The position numbers and the translations under genes were made by a program. Shown in pieces: positions 25,697 to 33,998 of a DNA stretch of 33,998 bases. A model generated the notes under the pieces. That model saw only the letters and a list, made by a program, of their open reading frames with translations. It did not search any database and had not been told where the DNA came from. This stretch comes from Gammaproteobacteria bacterium (GTDB lineage: Bacteria; Pseudomonadota; Gammaproteobacteria; Arenicellales; Poriferihabitantaceae): NCBI GenBank assembly GCA_022822625.1, contig JAJEAV010000019.1:1-33998 (forward strand). Reading direction: 5' to 3'. Every line of letters begins with the position of its first letter. Position 1 is the stretch's first letter.

Positions 25697-27078
25697 GACA
25701 CATCCCCACCGGATTTCGTGTGATCGACAATACCAGCAACAATGTTTTCCATTCTGGATGACCGGGAACCCTTGACCAGTACCGCCGTATTGGCATCAAT
25801 CTGACGAACCAGCCCGTCAATCAGTACGTCAGCGTCCGAAGCATGCACTGCATTCTTCCCAAACCCCTCGACATAGGAAGCAGATAATTCAGACGCTTTT
25901 TGCCCCAGGCAATAGAACTGATCGAGATGCTTTTGCCTGGCATATGCACCGACCTGACGATGATATTCAGGACCGGCCTGTCCGAGCTCTGCCATCTCAC
26001 CGAGCACCAGGATTTTCTTGCCGGGATAATTGGTCAGTACATCAATGGCGGCCATGATCGAGTGCGGATTGGCATTGTAGCTGTCATCAAGCACCTCGGA
26101 TCCATTGATGCCCCTGACCCTGCACAGGCGACCGGGAGCACCAATGGTATTCTCGAGTCCTTTTCGAATCGACTCCGGGTCTGCACCTGCGGCATGTGCA
26201 AGAGCCGCCGAGGCGGTTGCATTATGGATATTGTGGATGCCTGGCAGTGGAAGCACGACATGAATTGCCTGTTCACCGACGACCAGGTCAAATTCCGACT
26301 GCCGCCAGTCGGGATTCGGGTTTTCAAAGCGAACTACTGCTTCCCTTGTCGACCCGAAAGTCAGAATCTCTCCATCAGGCACACGGGTTTTGAAACAGCT
26401 TTGCCATTCGACATGAAAAGGATCATCAAGATTGATAATTGCTGTGCCCTGTCTTCCCATGCCTGAGAAAATCTCCGACTTGGCTCTGGATATCTGTCTA
26501 ACGTCCCCCAGGCCCTCGACATGTGCCGCTGAAACATTGTTTATCATGGCAATGGTCGGTCGTGTCAATCGGGAGAGATAGTCAATCTCTCCCGGCCCAT
26601 TGGTGCCCATCTCGATCACCGCAAATTGATGCGAATCGTTCAGGCCAAGGAGTGTCAGTGGGACTCCCCACTGGTTATTGAAGCTTTTCTCGGGTGACAG
26701 GCATGCTCCGATTTCAGCAAGAATGGATGTAACCATCCGGGTGACTGTGGTTTTTCCGTTACTCCCGGTAATGGCCAGTACTGGGATATTGAAGTGTTCT
26801 CGCCAGTGCCTGGCCAGCATGCCCAGAGACCGAGTGGTATCAGCAACCCTTATCTGGGCTATAGGCACAGGTTGCAGGTTCGAGACCATGGCTCCGGCAG
26901 CACCGGATTCAACACTTTTTACGACGAAATCATGACCGTCATGTGCCGCACCTGGAATCGCCACGAACAAGCCTCCCGGAAACAGGGTTCTGGAATCAAT
27001 ACTGACAGAATTGAACGAGGTCCCATTGCCATGCAATTCCCCTCCCACAATAGTCGCTGCCTCAGACAGGGTCATCAT
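25690..27078 (-). CDS. murF: UDP-MurNAc-tripeptide--D-alanyl-D-alanine ligase
   Basis: MurF adds D-Ala-D-Ala to the UDP-MurNAc-tripeptide. The 462-residue protein has P-loop TGSNGKTTV at about 104-112, the [16 protein letters not shown] motif near 28-43, and [16 protein letters not shown] ligase residues (DDSYNANP). Two adjacent ATGs are possible; the first overlaps the murE stop as ATGA and is used here. Upstream codons in the same frame belong to murE. The D-Ala-D-Ala it needs must come from a Ddl encoded elsewhere. Confidence 0.97.
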   Translation of the reverse strand: MMTLSEAATIVGGELHGNGTSFNSVSIDSRTLFPGGLFVAIPGAAHDGHDFVVKSVESGAAGAMVSNLQPVPIAQIRVADTTRSLGMLARHWREHFNIPVLAITGSNGKTTVTRMVTSILAEIGACLSPEKSFNNQWGVPLTLLGLNDSHQFAVIEMGTNGPGEIDYLSRLTRPTIAMINNVSAAHVEGLGDVRQISRAKSEIFSGMGRQGTAIINLDDPFHVEWQSCFKTRVPDGEILTFGSTREAVVRFENPNPDWRQSEFDLVVGEQAIHVVLPLPGIHNIHNATASAALAHAAGADPESIRKGLENTIGAPGRLCRVRGINGSEVLDDSYNANPHSIMAAIDVLTNYPGKKILVLGEMAELGQAGPEYHRQVGAYARQKHLDQFYCLGQKASELSASYVEGFGKNAVHASDADVLIDGLVRQIDANTAVLVKGSRSSRMENIVAGIVDHTKSGGDVSC

Positions 27079-28592
27079 GTACCCGCCCCCAGCAGTTCCC
27101 TGACCCAACTCGAATCGTTAAATTTCCGCTCTGTATCGCCAGTCACCTGGGAGTCCTCGTGGCCTTTACCGGCAATCAGGACCAGATCACCTTGCGTGGA
27201 CGCTTCGATTGCAAGCCGGATTGCCTCGCCTCGGTCCAGACATACCTCCGGCGAAGATCGCATACCGCTTGCGATATTCTCGATAATCTTCTCGGGCGCT
27301 TCCCGGCGTGGATTATCGTTGGTTAGAATCACCTGATCGGCATACTCTTCGGCAATCGCTCCCATCAAGGGACGCTTGTCGGTATCGCGCTCACCCCCAC
27401 AACCAAACACCGTAACCAGTTTTCCCTCGCATAATTCCCTCAATGACCCCAGTACATTCTTCAGGGCATCCGGAGTATGTGCATAATCCACAACCACGCC
27501 TGGCCAGCTGTCCCCGCCCCCCAACAACTCCATGCGCCCGGGGGGCGGCTGGATTTCACGAATGGCATCAGCAATCTGTTCTGTTGATGGACCGAATGCC
27601 TGCAAGGCCCCAATGGCAGCCAGTAGATTCAATACATTGAACCGTCCAATCAGACTTGATTCAAACTGGGTAGGTACTCCCTCAAGATCCAGTTCAAAAA
27701 CGGTACCGCATGCATCAAGTCCACATGAGGTTGGACAAAGGTCAGCATCCGGATTGAACCCGTAAGTCAAACACCGGGCATCGGTTTCCGTGCGGCAGTA
27801 CTCGGCAATTTCCTGGCCGAAGGTATCGTCCGTATTGATTACCATTGCCAGCATTCCCGGATGTTCGAACAGCTTGTGCTTGGCCTGGCCGTAGCTTTCA
27901 GCAGTCTTGTGATAATCGAGATGGTCATGACTCAAATTGGTGAAAATCCCGATTTCGAAATTCACCCCATTTGTCCGGCCCTGATCAAGACCGTGCGAAG
28001 AAACCTCCATGCTCAACGCCGGGATTTCGGCTTGCGCAATTTCAGAGAGCATGCTCTGCAGACTGATGCTGTCCGATGTGGTCAGGCCTGCATGCTCAAG
28101 ACTGCCAACCCTGCCAGTACCGATAGTGCCGAGATAGGCACAGGGAATACCCAGATAATCCAGAGCCTGAGCGATCAGGTAGGCAACCGTGGTTTTTCCA
28201 TTGGTGCCGGTCACGCCGAGCACCCGAATCTGTGTTGCCGGATAGTCAAAATATCGCGCTGCGATAGGACCCAGTACATCCCGCAACCCTTCAATTGCAA
28301 GAAAAGGGGTCGGGCTATCTTGATGTGCTTTGAGACTGGCACCGGTTTTCTCATAGACAATCGCTGCGGGCTGACGCTCGAGGGCATGATCAATATAATT
28401 CCGTCCGTCTTCCCGGGTGCCTGGCATGGCAAAAAACACGTCCCCGGATCCAACATCCCGACTATTGATGGCGAGTCTGCGGATCGGACGATCCTGATCC
28501 AGGGGGACCTTGACATGGCCATCAAGCAGTTGGCTCAGGGACATACCCCGTTGCTGATCCGGTGCATGAGCAGGCTTCTTCAACGAAATCAT
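27075..28592 (-). CDS. murE: UDP-MurNAc-L-Ala-D-Glu--meso-DAP ligase
   Basis: MurE adds the third residue of the stem peptide. The 505-residue protein has P-loop TGTNGKTTV at 128-136, the carbamoyl-lysine and Mg region (SHDHLDYH), and DNPR at 426-429, the motif that selects meso-diaminopimelate over lysine. It overlaps ftsI as ATGA at the start and murF as ATGA at the end. Confidence 0.98.
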   Translation of the reverse strand: MISLKKPAHAPDQQRGMSLSQLLDGHVKVPLDQDRPIRRLAINSRDVGSGDVFFAMPGTREDGRNYIDHALERQPAAIVYEKTGASLKAHQDSPTPFLAIEGLRDVLGPIAARYFDYPATQIRVLGVTGTNGKTTVAYLIAQALDYLGIPCAYLGTIGTGRVGSLEHAGLTTSDSISLQSMLSEIAQAEIPALSMEVSSHGLDQGRTNGVNFEIGIFTNLSHDHLDYHKTAESYGQAKHKLFEHPGMLAMVINTDDTFGQEIAEYCRTETDARCLTYGFNPDADLCPTSCGLDACGTVFELDLEGVPTQFESSLIGRFNVLNLLAAIGALQAFGPSTEQIADAIREIQPPPGRMELLGGGDSWPGVVVDYAHTPDALKNVLGSLRELCEGKLVTVFGCGGERDTDKRPLMGAIAEEYADQVILTNDNPRREAPEKIIENIASGMRSSPEVCLDRGEAIRLAIEASTQGDLVLIAGKGHEDSQVTGDTERKFNDSSWVRELLGAGT

Positions 28593-30319
28593 CCCATACC
28601 CCCTCCAGTCGAGGTGGTATCCGTAACCAGCGTTTCAAGCTTGTCCGGGCGGACGTCATAAATCCGCATCGTATCCTTCATCAGCCTGGAAAAGACCGGG
28701 GCAGCAACAGCACCTCCGAAGTATTGTTTTGATAGAGGCTCGTCAATGACTACCACGCCCACGAACTGCGGGTTTGAAATCGGTCCAAAACCAGCAAAAA
28801 GGGAAAGGTAATCCTTGTTCCTGTAGTTCCCATTAACCAGTTTATGGGTGGTTCCGGTTTTGCCGCCAATTCCATAGCCGGATACTTGTGCCCGGGAAGC
28901 CGTACCTTGCCGGGTAGCCACCTTGTGTAGCATCTGGCGAACCTGAAGTGCAGTTTCAGAACTATAGACACGCTCTCCGCTAGCCACATATCCTGTGGGC
29001 TTCGGTTCGATCGTCACTGGTAGCAAGATTCCATCTGTAGCGAACACCGTGTACGCTCGTGCAATCTGCAGTGCTGTTGCACTAAAGCCGTATCCAAAAG
29101 ACATGGTTGCATGTTCGATTGGCCGCTTTCGGAATGGAAGAATGCCCGAAGATTCGCCCGGCAGGTCGCTGGCCGCATCTCCAAAACCAACTCGCTCCAG
29201 GGTACGATGCAGTTTTGCGAAAGGCTCTTCCAGCACCAGCTTGACGGTTCCGACATTGCTGGACTTTGCAATGATATCGGTGACTGTCAATTCTTCGTAG
29301 TTACGAACATCGCTAATCCGGTTACGACCGATGTACATATGACCGGGATGGGTATCAACCACGGTATCGGGCGTGATGTGCCCCTCTTCCAGGAGCATCG
29401 CAATAGCGAATGGCTTGGTCAATGAGCCAGGTTCAATTGCATCAGTGACGACCCGATTACGAAGAACTCCATGCGTAACGGTAGTGCGGTCGTTGGGATT
29501 GAACTGAGGAGCATTGACCATTGAAATAATCTCCCCGCTGGGCACCTTGATCAGAACAATGCTACCCCCTGCTGCCTTGTGGGTTTTGACCGCTTCTTCC
29601 AGATATCGAGCGGCCAGCGTCTGGATACGCTGATCTATACTGATTCGCAGGTCTGCACCATGCCGGACCGAATGTGGATTATCAATGGCTTCGACATAAC
29701 GGCCGGTTCTATCCTTGAGAACGCGTTGACTACCAGACTCTCCGGTCAGCAGGTCGTCGTATTTGAGTTCCAGGCCTTCCTGGCCCGTATCCCTGATATC
29801 GGTCAAGCCGATCAGTTGAGCACCAATAGGCCCACCTGGAAAGAACCGTTGGTATTCGCGTCTGATCTCGAGTCCGGGCACACCTAGATCAATGGCCTTT
29901 TGTGCGCGCTCCGGGGAAACTCTTTTCAGGACATACATGAATCCGGAATCGCTGTACCGATTACAACGTTCATTCATCAGCCGTATATCAACACCTACAT
30001 TGCTTGCGAGTTCTGCCCATCGGCTCCTGTGCCTGCAAAACACTTGTGGATTGGCTGCAAGTGAGTCAACCGGGGTGCTGGTTGATAAAATCTGGTCATT
30101 GCGGTCCAGAATGTTGCCCCGTTGTGCCGAAAACTTGAGAACGCGCTCGAATCGGTTTTCACCTTCGCTCACCAGTTGCTCATGCATTGCGGTTTGCAGA
30201 TAGGCGATTCGAACAATCAGGGCAATGAACAATCCGAATACCACTGCCAGGACGAATTGCATTCTGCCTGAAACCACCCTGAATAGATTCTGATTGTGCT
30301 GCATTGCCTGTAATTTCAA
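28589..30319 (-). CDS. ftsI: septal peptidoglycan transpeptidase FtsI (PBP3)
   Basis: FtsI crosslinks septal peptidoglycan in partnership with FtsW. The protein has a short cytoplasmic tail, one membrane helix (about 21-40), the dimerisation domain beginning RGNILDRN, and the penicillin-binding triad: SLTK (Ser299-Lys302), SSN (353-355) and KTGT (487-490). SLTK replaces the more usual STVK or STMK but keeps the needed Ser and Lys. The longest frame starts at a TTG that overlaps the ftsL stop; an ATG at 30304 would shorten it by five residues and is equally possible, as neither has a good ribosome site. Confidence 0.97.
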   Translation of the reverse strand: MKLQAMQHNQNLFRVVSGRMQFVLAVVFGLFIALIVRIAYLQTAMHEQLVSEGENRFERVLKFSAQRGNILDRNDQILSTSTPVDSLAANPQVFCRHRSRWAELASNVGVDIRLMNERCNRYSDSGFMYVLKRVSPERAQKAIDLGVPGLEIRREYQRFFPGGPIGAQLIGLTDIRDTGQEGLELKYDDLLTGESGSQRVLKDRTGRYVEAIDNPHSVRHGADLRISIDQRIQTLAARYLEEAVKTHKAAGGSIVLIKVPSGEIISMVNAPQFNPNDRTTVTHGVLRNRVVTDAIEPGSLTKPFAIAMLLEEGHITPDTVVDTHPGHMYIGRNRISDVRNYEELTVTDIIAKSSNVGTVKLVLEEPFAKLHRTLERVGFGDAASDLPGESSGILPFRKRPIEHATMSFGYGFSATALQIARAYTVFATDGILLPVTIEPKPTGYVASGERVYSSETALQVRQMLHKVATRQGTASRAQVSGYGIGGKTGTTHKLVNGNYRNKDYLSLFAGFGPISNPQFVGVVVIDEPLSKQYFGGAVAAPVFSRLMKDTMRIYDVRPDKLETLVTDTTSTGGGMG

Positions 30320-30606
30320 TCCGACGGTTTATTGAGGGCAATCAGCACGATTTCCTCGGGGTCCGGTTGAGACATGCCTAATCTCTCGGTAGCATCCATC
30401 TTGATATTGCCAATCCGGTTGGTAGTTGTCCAGGTCTCCTTCTCCAGCAGCAATCGTCCCCAGTCCATTTGATAGCGATCGTGTTGTTCGCGAGCCTGGT
30501 AAAACTGATCAAACACGATGCGATGCTGATGACGGACAGTCATCACTACAAGTGCACCGGCCACCATCAGTACAAGCAGTATCCACATGGTAGTTACTAA
30601 TCTCAT
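30316..30606 (-). CDS. ftsL: cell division protein FtsL
   Basis: FtsL is a small bitopic divisome protein that pairs with FtsB and FtsQ. The 96-residue product has one membrane helix (about 7-24), then a periplasmic heptad-like coiled coil (DQFYQAREQHDRYQMDWGRLLLE) and a short tail. The start is the ATG ten bases after the rsmH stop with GAGGA seven bases upstream; the frame is open to 30708 inside rsmH but reads as nonsense there. Identification rests on size, topology and position between rsmH and ftsI. Confidence 0.93.
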   Translation of the reverse strand: MRLVTTMWILLVLMVAGALVVMTVRHQHRIVFDQFYQAREQHDRYQMDWGRLLLEKETWTTTNRIGNIKMDATERLGMSQPDPEEIVLIALNKPSD

Positions 30607-30616
30607 CGTCCAGTCC

Positions 30617-31549
30617 TCATGCGACTTTCTGGGCAGCCCGAAATACGGCACTTCGTGATCTTGGGTTCCTATGGATTTCCTCCGTGCCGGGCTTGAGAGG
30701 CTTGCCAATCTGCCGTAGTCGTGGATGCATCATCTCTTTGGGCACGGGAATTTCCGGAGGATAGAAGTTACCGCGTGACTGGTTACGGATAAACCGCTTG
30801 ACGATGCGGTCCTCAATCGAATGAAAACTGATTGCTACAAGCTTCCCTCCCGGTGCCAATGCCTCAATCGCCAGTTCAAGTCCCTGACTAATCTCTGAAA
30901 CTTCATCATTAACAGCGATACGAATTGCTTGAAAGGTGCGGGTTGCAGGATGCTTGTGCCTGTCCCTGAATGGCTGAGCGGCGACAACCAACTGCTCCAG
31001 GTCGCGAGTAGTCTGAATGGAGCCATTTGAAATGGCCTGCTTGATAGATGTCGCAATTGCCCTTGAGAACCGCTCCTCACCATATTCCCAGAGTACCTGG
31101 ACCAGTTTTTTCTCGGAGACTCGCATCATCCACTCGAGAGCGGTTGGACCTGATGAATTGTCCATGCGCATGTCCAGTGGGCCATCATGGCGAAAACTGA
31201 ATCCTCGATCAGGGTTGTCCAATTGAGGTGAAGAAACACCAAAATCGAAAATGATGGCATCGATTTTTCCAAACAGTTTCAGTGTCTTTAACTCTTCGTC
31301 CAATCTGGAAAAAGGAGCCTGCACAATATCGACTCTCTTCATGGCTTGCCAGACTGACCGGGCATGAGCGATTGCCTCGGGGTCTCGATCGATCAGAACC
31401 ATCCGGGCATCCGATGGAAGTCTTCCGTAAATGGCAGTGGCATGCCCGCCCCGGCCATAGGTTGCATCAACGACTGTCTGACATTGCTCTGGATTAACGA
31501 TATTGAGTAGCTCTTCAATCATCACCGGAATGTGTTGGGAGTGGTTCAT
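30617..31549 (-). CDS. rsmH: 16S rRNA (cytosine1402-N4)-methyltransferase
   Basis: RsmH (MraW) methylates N4 of C1402 in 16S rRNA using S-adenosylmethionine. The 310-residue protein has HIPVMIEELL at the start, the SAM-binding DATYGRGGHA at 28-37, FDFGVSSPQLD at about 101-111, RGFSFRHDGPLDMRMD after it, and SFHSIEDRIVK near the end. A GTG just before the ATG (31552) is also in frame; the ATG is preferred. It lies 9 bp after mraZ and shares its promoter. Confidence 0.97.
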   Translation of the reverse strand: MNHSQHIPVMIEELLNIVNPEQCQTVVDATYGRGGHATAIYGRLPSDARMVLIDRDPEAIAHARSVWQAMKRVDIVQAPFSRLDEELKTLKLFGKIDAIIFDFGVSSPQLDNPDRGFSFRHDGPLDMRMDNSSGPTALEWMMRVSEKKLVQVLWEYGEERFSRAIATSIKQAISNGSIQTTRDLEQLVVAAQPFRDRHKHPATRTFQAIRIAVNDEVSEISQGLELAIEALAPGGKLVAISFHSIEDRIVKRFIRNQSRGNFYPPEIPVPKEMMHPRLRQIGKPLKPGTEEIHRNPRSRSAVFRAAQKVA

Positions 31550-31558
31550 CACATGCGA

Positions 31559-32017
31559 TCAAATTGACAATTGTTCCATTTCCAGGGTGATTGCGGATGG
31601 ATCGAGTGATTCTTCCAGCCACTCTGCCTGCTTGGTGACCCACTGATCCTTGCTCCAGATCTCGAACTTGTTGCCCTGCCCGATGATGAATGCGGCTTTT
31701 TGCATACCCGCAAACTCCCTCAGGTGAATCGGTAGAAGAATTCTTCCATTGCTGTCCATGTCAACATCGTTGGCATGTCCAACCACAAACCGCTTCAGCT
31801 TCTGGTGTTCAGGGTTGAAACTCGGTAATTCAACGATTTTGCGCTCAACCTTCTTCCATTCGTCGATGGTATAGAGCCAGAGACATCGCTCTTTGGTATT
31901 GTTCAGGGTAATCACCATGCTACCGTTGCAGACGGCCAGAATCGCTTCGCGATACCGGGCTGGTATCGCCAATCTTCCCTTGCTATCAAGTGCTACTGAT
32001 GATGAACCGCGAAACAT
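31559..32017 (-). CDS. mraZ: transcriptional regulator MraZ
   Basis: MraZ is a ring-forming AbrB-like DNA-binding protein that represses its own dcw promoter. The 152-residue protein has the two DxxxR signatures, DSKGR at 11-15 and DSNGR at 88-92, each in a swapped-hairpin half. The start is the ATG giving MFRG, the family's usual beginning; a longer frame from a GTG at 32068 runs through the operator and is rejected. The upstream GTGGG boxes are its likely binding sites. Confidence 0.97.
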   Translation of the reverse strand: MFRGSSSVALDSKGRLAIPARYREAILAVCNGSMVITLNNTKERCLWLYTIDEWKKVERKIVELPSFNPEHQKLKRFVVGHANDVDMDSNGRILLPIHLREFAGMQKAAFIIGQGNKFEIWSKDQWVTKQAEWLEESLDPSAITLEMEQLSI

Positions 32018-32035
32018 AAAGTCTTGAAAATCCGA

Positions 32036-32068
32036 GTGGGTTAACATATTTAACCCACTATAACCCAC
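32036..32068 (-). promoter_or_regulatory. MraZ operator boxes
   Basis: On the minus strand GTGGGTTA occurs at 32068-32061 and again at 32058-32051, one helical turn apart. A third copy at 32036-32043 is inverted, so 32036-32044 and 32050-32058 form a perfect 9-bp inverted repeat. Known MraZ operators are direct repeats of TGGGN or GTGGG at about 10-bp spacing, so the match is good although one box is inverted. Confidence 0.75.
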
Positions 32069-32078
32069 ATTCTTCTAT

Positions 32079-32106
32079 TTTTTACCACTTACCCCATGAT
32101 TGTCAA
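32079..32106 (-). promoter_or_regulatory. putative mraZ promoter
   Basis: A consensus -35 TTGACA reads at 32106-32101, with a weak -10 TAAAAA at 32084-32079 after a 16-bp spacer. Transcription would start about 5-10 bp before the first GTGGG box, so bound MraZ would block it. The -10 assignment is uncertain; the -35 is clear. Confidence 0.5.
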
Positions 32107-32407
32107 TCGAATTTGCCATATTTTTGAGCGAAATAAGCCAAAAACAGCAATATCGCAAATGAATTGGTGTATTGGGGAAGCCGTCATCCGTTCCAGACGG
32201 GAAATGGACAAGTAGGGAGGGAGATTCGGGAATCAGGACTTCTGGATTGTCCATTGACCGAAAAAAACAAGGTTCAGGCTAATATATGACAGAACAGGAA
32301 CAGAGTTGAGGGTTGCAGAAAAATTTCGGCTGAGTGGTTTTCAAGGCCGGTCCCTACCAGACCACGGGCAAGGAAAGATCAGGGTCTATTCTGACAGTTG
32401 GTATCTG
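32107..32407. other. non-coding stretch between the mraZ promoter and the Nudix gene
   Basis: These 301 bases contain no credible gene. A 9-bp perfect inverted repeat lies at 32203-32211 and 32247-32255 with a 35-base GA-rich interior. A 6-bp stem (32392-32397 and 32405-32410) overlaps the Nudix stop codon but is not followed by T-runs on the minus strand. RNase P RNA, which sits next to mraZ in Pseudomonas, is not seen here. Confidence 0.5.
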
Positions 32408-32980
32408 TCAATCCGGACTGATTTTTTCGATCAACATGTTTACGAAACGATAGGTCAGGCCCCAAAGCACTCTCCCATCATACAGACTGATTGCCGGGTA
32501 GTGTTCGTCTGACCGGTTGATTAAATGGGTCGTTTTATTATCGGGATTGATCAAATGGTGAAGCGGAACCCAGAAACTGTCATGAACCTCTTCGCTGTTC
32601 TCGGGTGAAGCCGTTTCCGGAACTTCAAACACATAGCAATTAATGACTACTGGTCTGGAATTGATCCGGATAAAGCTTTTTTGATCATCCAGCCGACCCA
32701 TAACAGGAATGTTTTCGAGGCATATTCCAACCTCCTCCATGGTCTCACGTCGAGCGGTATACAAAGTATCCGGATCCTCGGGGTCACGGCTCCCGCCTGG
32801 AAAGGCAATTTGGCCGGACCATGGATCGTTTTCGTGATGTGCCCGTTGAATGAAGAACATTTTCGGGGTGCGATCAAGCCCGCAGAACAGCATGGCAACT
32901 GCGGCCTCATGACATCCTTCGGGAGGTATGCGTACAGGATTATGAGATTGAATTGCGAGGAGTATGGAATTGAATACCAT
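32408..32980 (-). CDS. CoA pyrophosphatase-type Nudix hydrolase
   Basis: This Nudix protein is of the NudL/NUDT7 kind, which cleaves CoA and acyl-CoA to phosphopantetheine and ADP. From the ATG it has 190 residues. It carries the family-specific approach motif (IQRAHHENDPWSGQIAFPGG) and the wide variant of the Nudix box, GGSRDPED, then TARRETMEEVGI. A TTG at 33016 would extend it by 12 residues and is possible. It is the only gene here between the dcw promoter region and the IS remnant, and the insertion lies about 115 bp upstream of its ATG, so its native promoter may have been affected. Substrate choice is inferred from motifs. Confidence 0.85.
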   Translation of the reverse strand: MVFNSILLAIQSHNPVRIPPEGCHEAAVAMLFCGLDRTPKMFFIQRAHHENDPWSGQIAFPGGSRDPEDPDTLYTARRETMEEVGICLENIPVMGRLDDQKSFIRINSRPVVINCYVFEVPETASPENSEEVHDSFWVPLHHLINPDNKTTHLINRSDEHYPAISLYDGRVLWGLTYRFVNMLIEKISPD

Positions 32981-33093
32981 TGGAGTACTGAAGTTCCCGA
33001 TATCAGGCTCGATCAACCTGAATGCCTGGCAGATTTCGTTCCCTACCCAAATACGGGGCGATGCGGTGGATCGGATGATTCTTGTCTGTATAC

Positions 33094-33910
33094 CCTAATC
33101 CTTAAACAGGAATTGGGGGAAAAGTAAAAAACTTTTTTAAATCAGGGTATTAATGAAAGAATAGTGTTCTTATCAGCTTCGCCCATTGGGTGAACAGATT
33201 CACCAGTCCCCGAGAGAACAATGCCACAGGAACATCCTACACTACAAGATCGCAAAAAGCCATCACGATTTCGCTTCCCGGACCGGCCTCCTGGCACCGG
33301 CAACGCTCCTTGAGCGGCTGGGACGACCGCCAGATCACGCAGTGGTACAACCAGCGTGCCGACTGTTCCGAGAACCGCCTGAAGGAATGTCGCAGCGACT
33401 TCAGTGGCGCACGCCTGCCCTGCAGTGGATTCCAGGCCAATGAGGCATACCTGACGCTGAGCGCCATTGCCTGCAACCTGCTCTGCCTGATGCGCCTGCT
33501 ACTGCCTGCCGCATGGTGCAGGAAGCGAGCCATCACCTTCCGGCACCGGCTCTACGCCATGACCGGCCAGATCGTCCATCATGGCTGGCAGCGAACCCTG
33601 AAGGTCCAGCCTGCCGACCTGGGACTGCTTGATGAAACACTGTGGATCCTGCAGAACTGCAGACTGCCCTGATTTCTCCGTCCTGACCTCCCCCCCCCTT
33701 TCCGCAACCTGCCGCAACGGCAACGGATGCGCTCGCCCGGAATCCGCCCCGAAGCCGGAAATACGCTTCGCTACCGTGATCCGGCATGGAAATGCACGTC
33801 GTTCGCGTCTCGAATCCGGTCCTTCCGGGCAATCCGTCACCATTCCGACACCCCGCCCGCCCAAATCCCGGACCGCAACGGGCAGAAAAAACCTCTACTT
33901 AAAGATTAGG
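33094..33910 (+). mobile_element. internally deleted IS1380-like insertion sequence
   Basis: The left end (CCTAATCCTTAAACAG, from 33094) and the reverse complement of the right end (CCTAATCTTTAAGTAG, ending at 33910) match at 13 of 16 positions. The CCTA start is what I expect of IS1380-family ends (as in ISEcp1). The enclosed 817 bp is about half the length of a full element, and only the C-terminal part of the transposase remains, so the copy cannot move by itself. No target duplication is seen in the flanks. By eye it is GC-richer than the dcw cluster. Confidence 0.6.
33190..33672 (+). pseudogene. IS1380-family transposase, C-terminal remnant
   Basis: The open frame of 160 residues reads like a transposase only from about residue 45. 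There YNQRADCSENRLKE matches the family's YNQRGDSENRIKE region, which contains the catalytic glutamate. It is followed by FQANEAYLTLSAIACNLLCLMRLLLP and FRHRLYAMTGQIVHHG, typical of the IS1380 C-terminus. The first two catalytic aspartates and the N-terminal domain are absent, and one extra residue lies between Arg and Glu of the motif. The sequence before residue 45 is probably rearranged DNA. Confidence 0.7.
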
Positions 33911-33998
33911 GACGATAATTCTGCTGGATCACAAGTTGCTGCTCCTGAATCAATTGGAAGTGGTATGATTTCGATCAATCAGCATATTGGAATGGGTG
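33673..33998. other. IS 3' non-coding part and flanking sequence
   Basis: From the transposase stop to the right IS end (33910) the DNA is GC-rich with a run of nine C near 33690-33698; its open frames read as shadows. From 33911 to the window end I see no gene or clear promoter. Confidence 0.4.

Noticed and set aside
32069..32407. RNase P RNA next to mraZ, as in Pseudomonas
   Set aside because: The conserved GAAAGTCCGGG-type segments are missing from both strands, and the gap is too short to hold the whole RNA beside the promoter.
1..33998. tRNA genes, CRISPR arrays, riboswitches
   Set aside because: Reading both strands I found no cloverleaf with a TTCGA-type arm, no regularly spaced repeat array and no riboswitch core that I recognise.

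Overview
The window looks like a gammaproteobacterial chromosome segment. About two thirds of it (roughly 9.2-32.1 kb) is a nearly complete division and cell wall (dcw) cluster on the minus strand with its usual gammaproteobacterial 3' extension. In transcription order it reads mraZ-rsmH-ftsL-ftsI-murE-murF-mraY-murD-ftsW-murG-murC-murB-ftsQ-ftsA-ftsZ, then lpxC, secA, argJ and mutT. A DUF721/DciA gene lies on the opposite strand between lpxC and secA, an arrangement I know from Pseudomonas-like genomes. The MurE substrate motif (DNPR) indicates meso-diaminopimelate peptidoglycan, and LpxC indicates lipid A, so this is a Gram-negative cell. No ddl gene lies between murB and ftsQ, and there is no secM.

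Left part (1-9.2 kb, plus strand): an AAA-type ATPase gene (47-1330) that looks GC-richer than its surroundings; a non-coding stretch with two inverted repeats, one with perfect 21-bp arms; then, behind a good sigma70-type promoter, four genes that appear to form one envelope system. These encode a DUF1302 outer-membrane barrel, a DUF1329 exported protein, a YCF48-like six-Asp-box protein and an RND/MMPL-type permease. coaE follows and converges on mutT.

Middle: lpxC and dciA converge and overlap by 7 bp. dciA and secA diverge from a 44-bp gap that carries overlapping -10 elements on the two strands. Most of the dcw genes overlap by a few bases (five ATGA junctions plus other short overlaps), which suggests translational coupling along one long transcript. 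That transcript would start at the mraZ promoter, where GTGGG boxes mark a probable MraZ operator. A plausible intrinsic terminator follows ftsZ.

Right end (32.4-34.0 kb): a CoA-pyrophosphatase-type Nudix gene and, upstream of it, an 817-bp internally deleted IS1380-like element with related terminal repeats and only the C-terminal part of its transposase.

The best candidate for an under-described system is the DUF1302/DUF1329/YCF48/RND cluster, which has the parts expected of a machine that moves hydrophobic molecules across the envelope. Its substrate cannot be read from the sequence. All family assignments come from recognising motifs by eye; no database search or computation was run.
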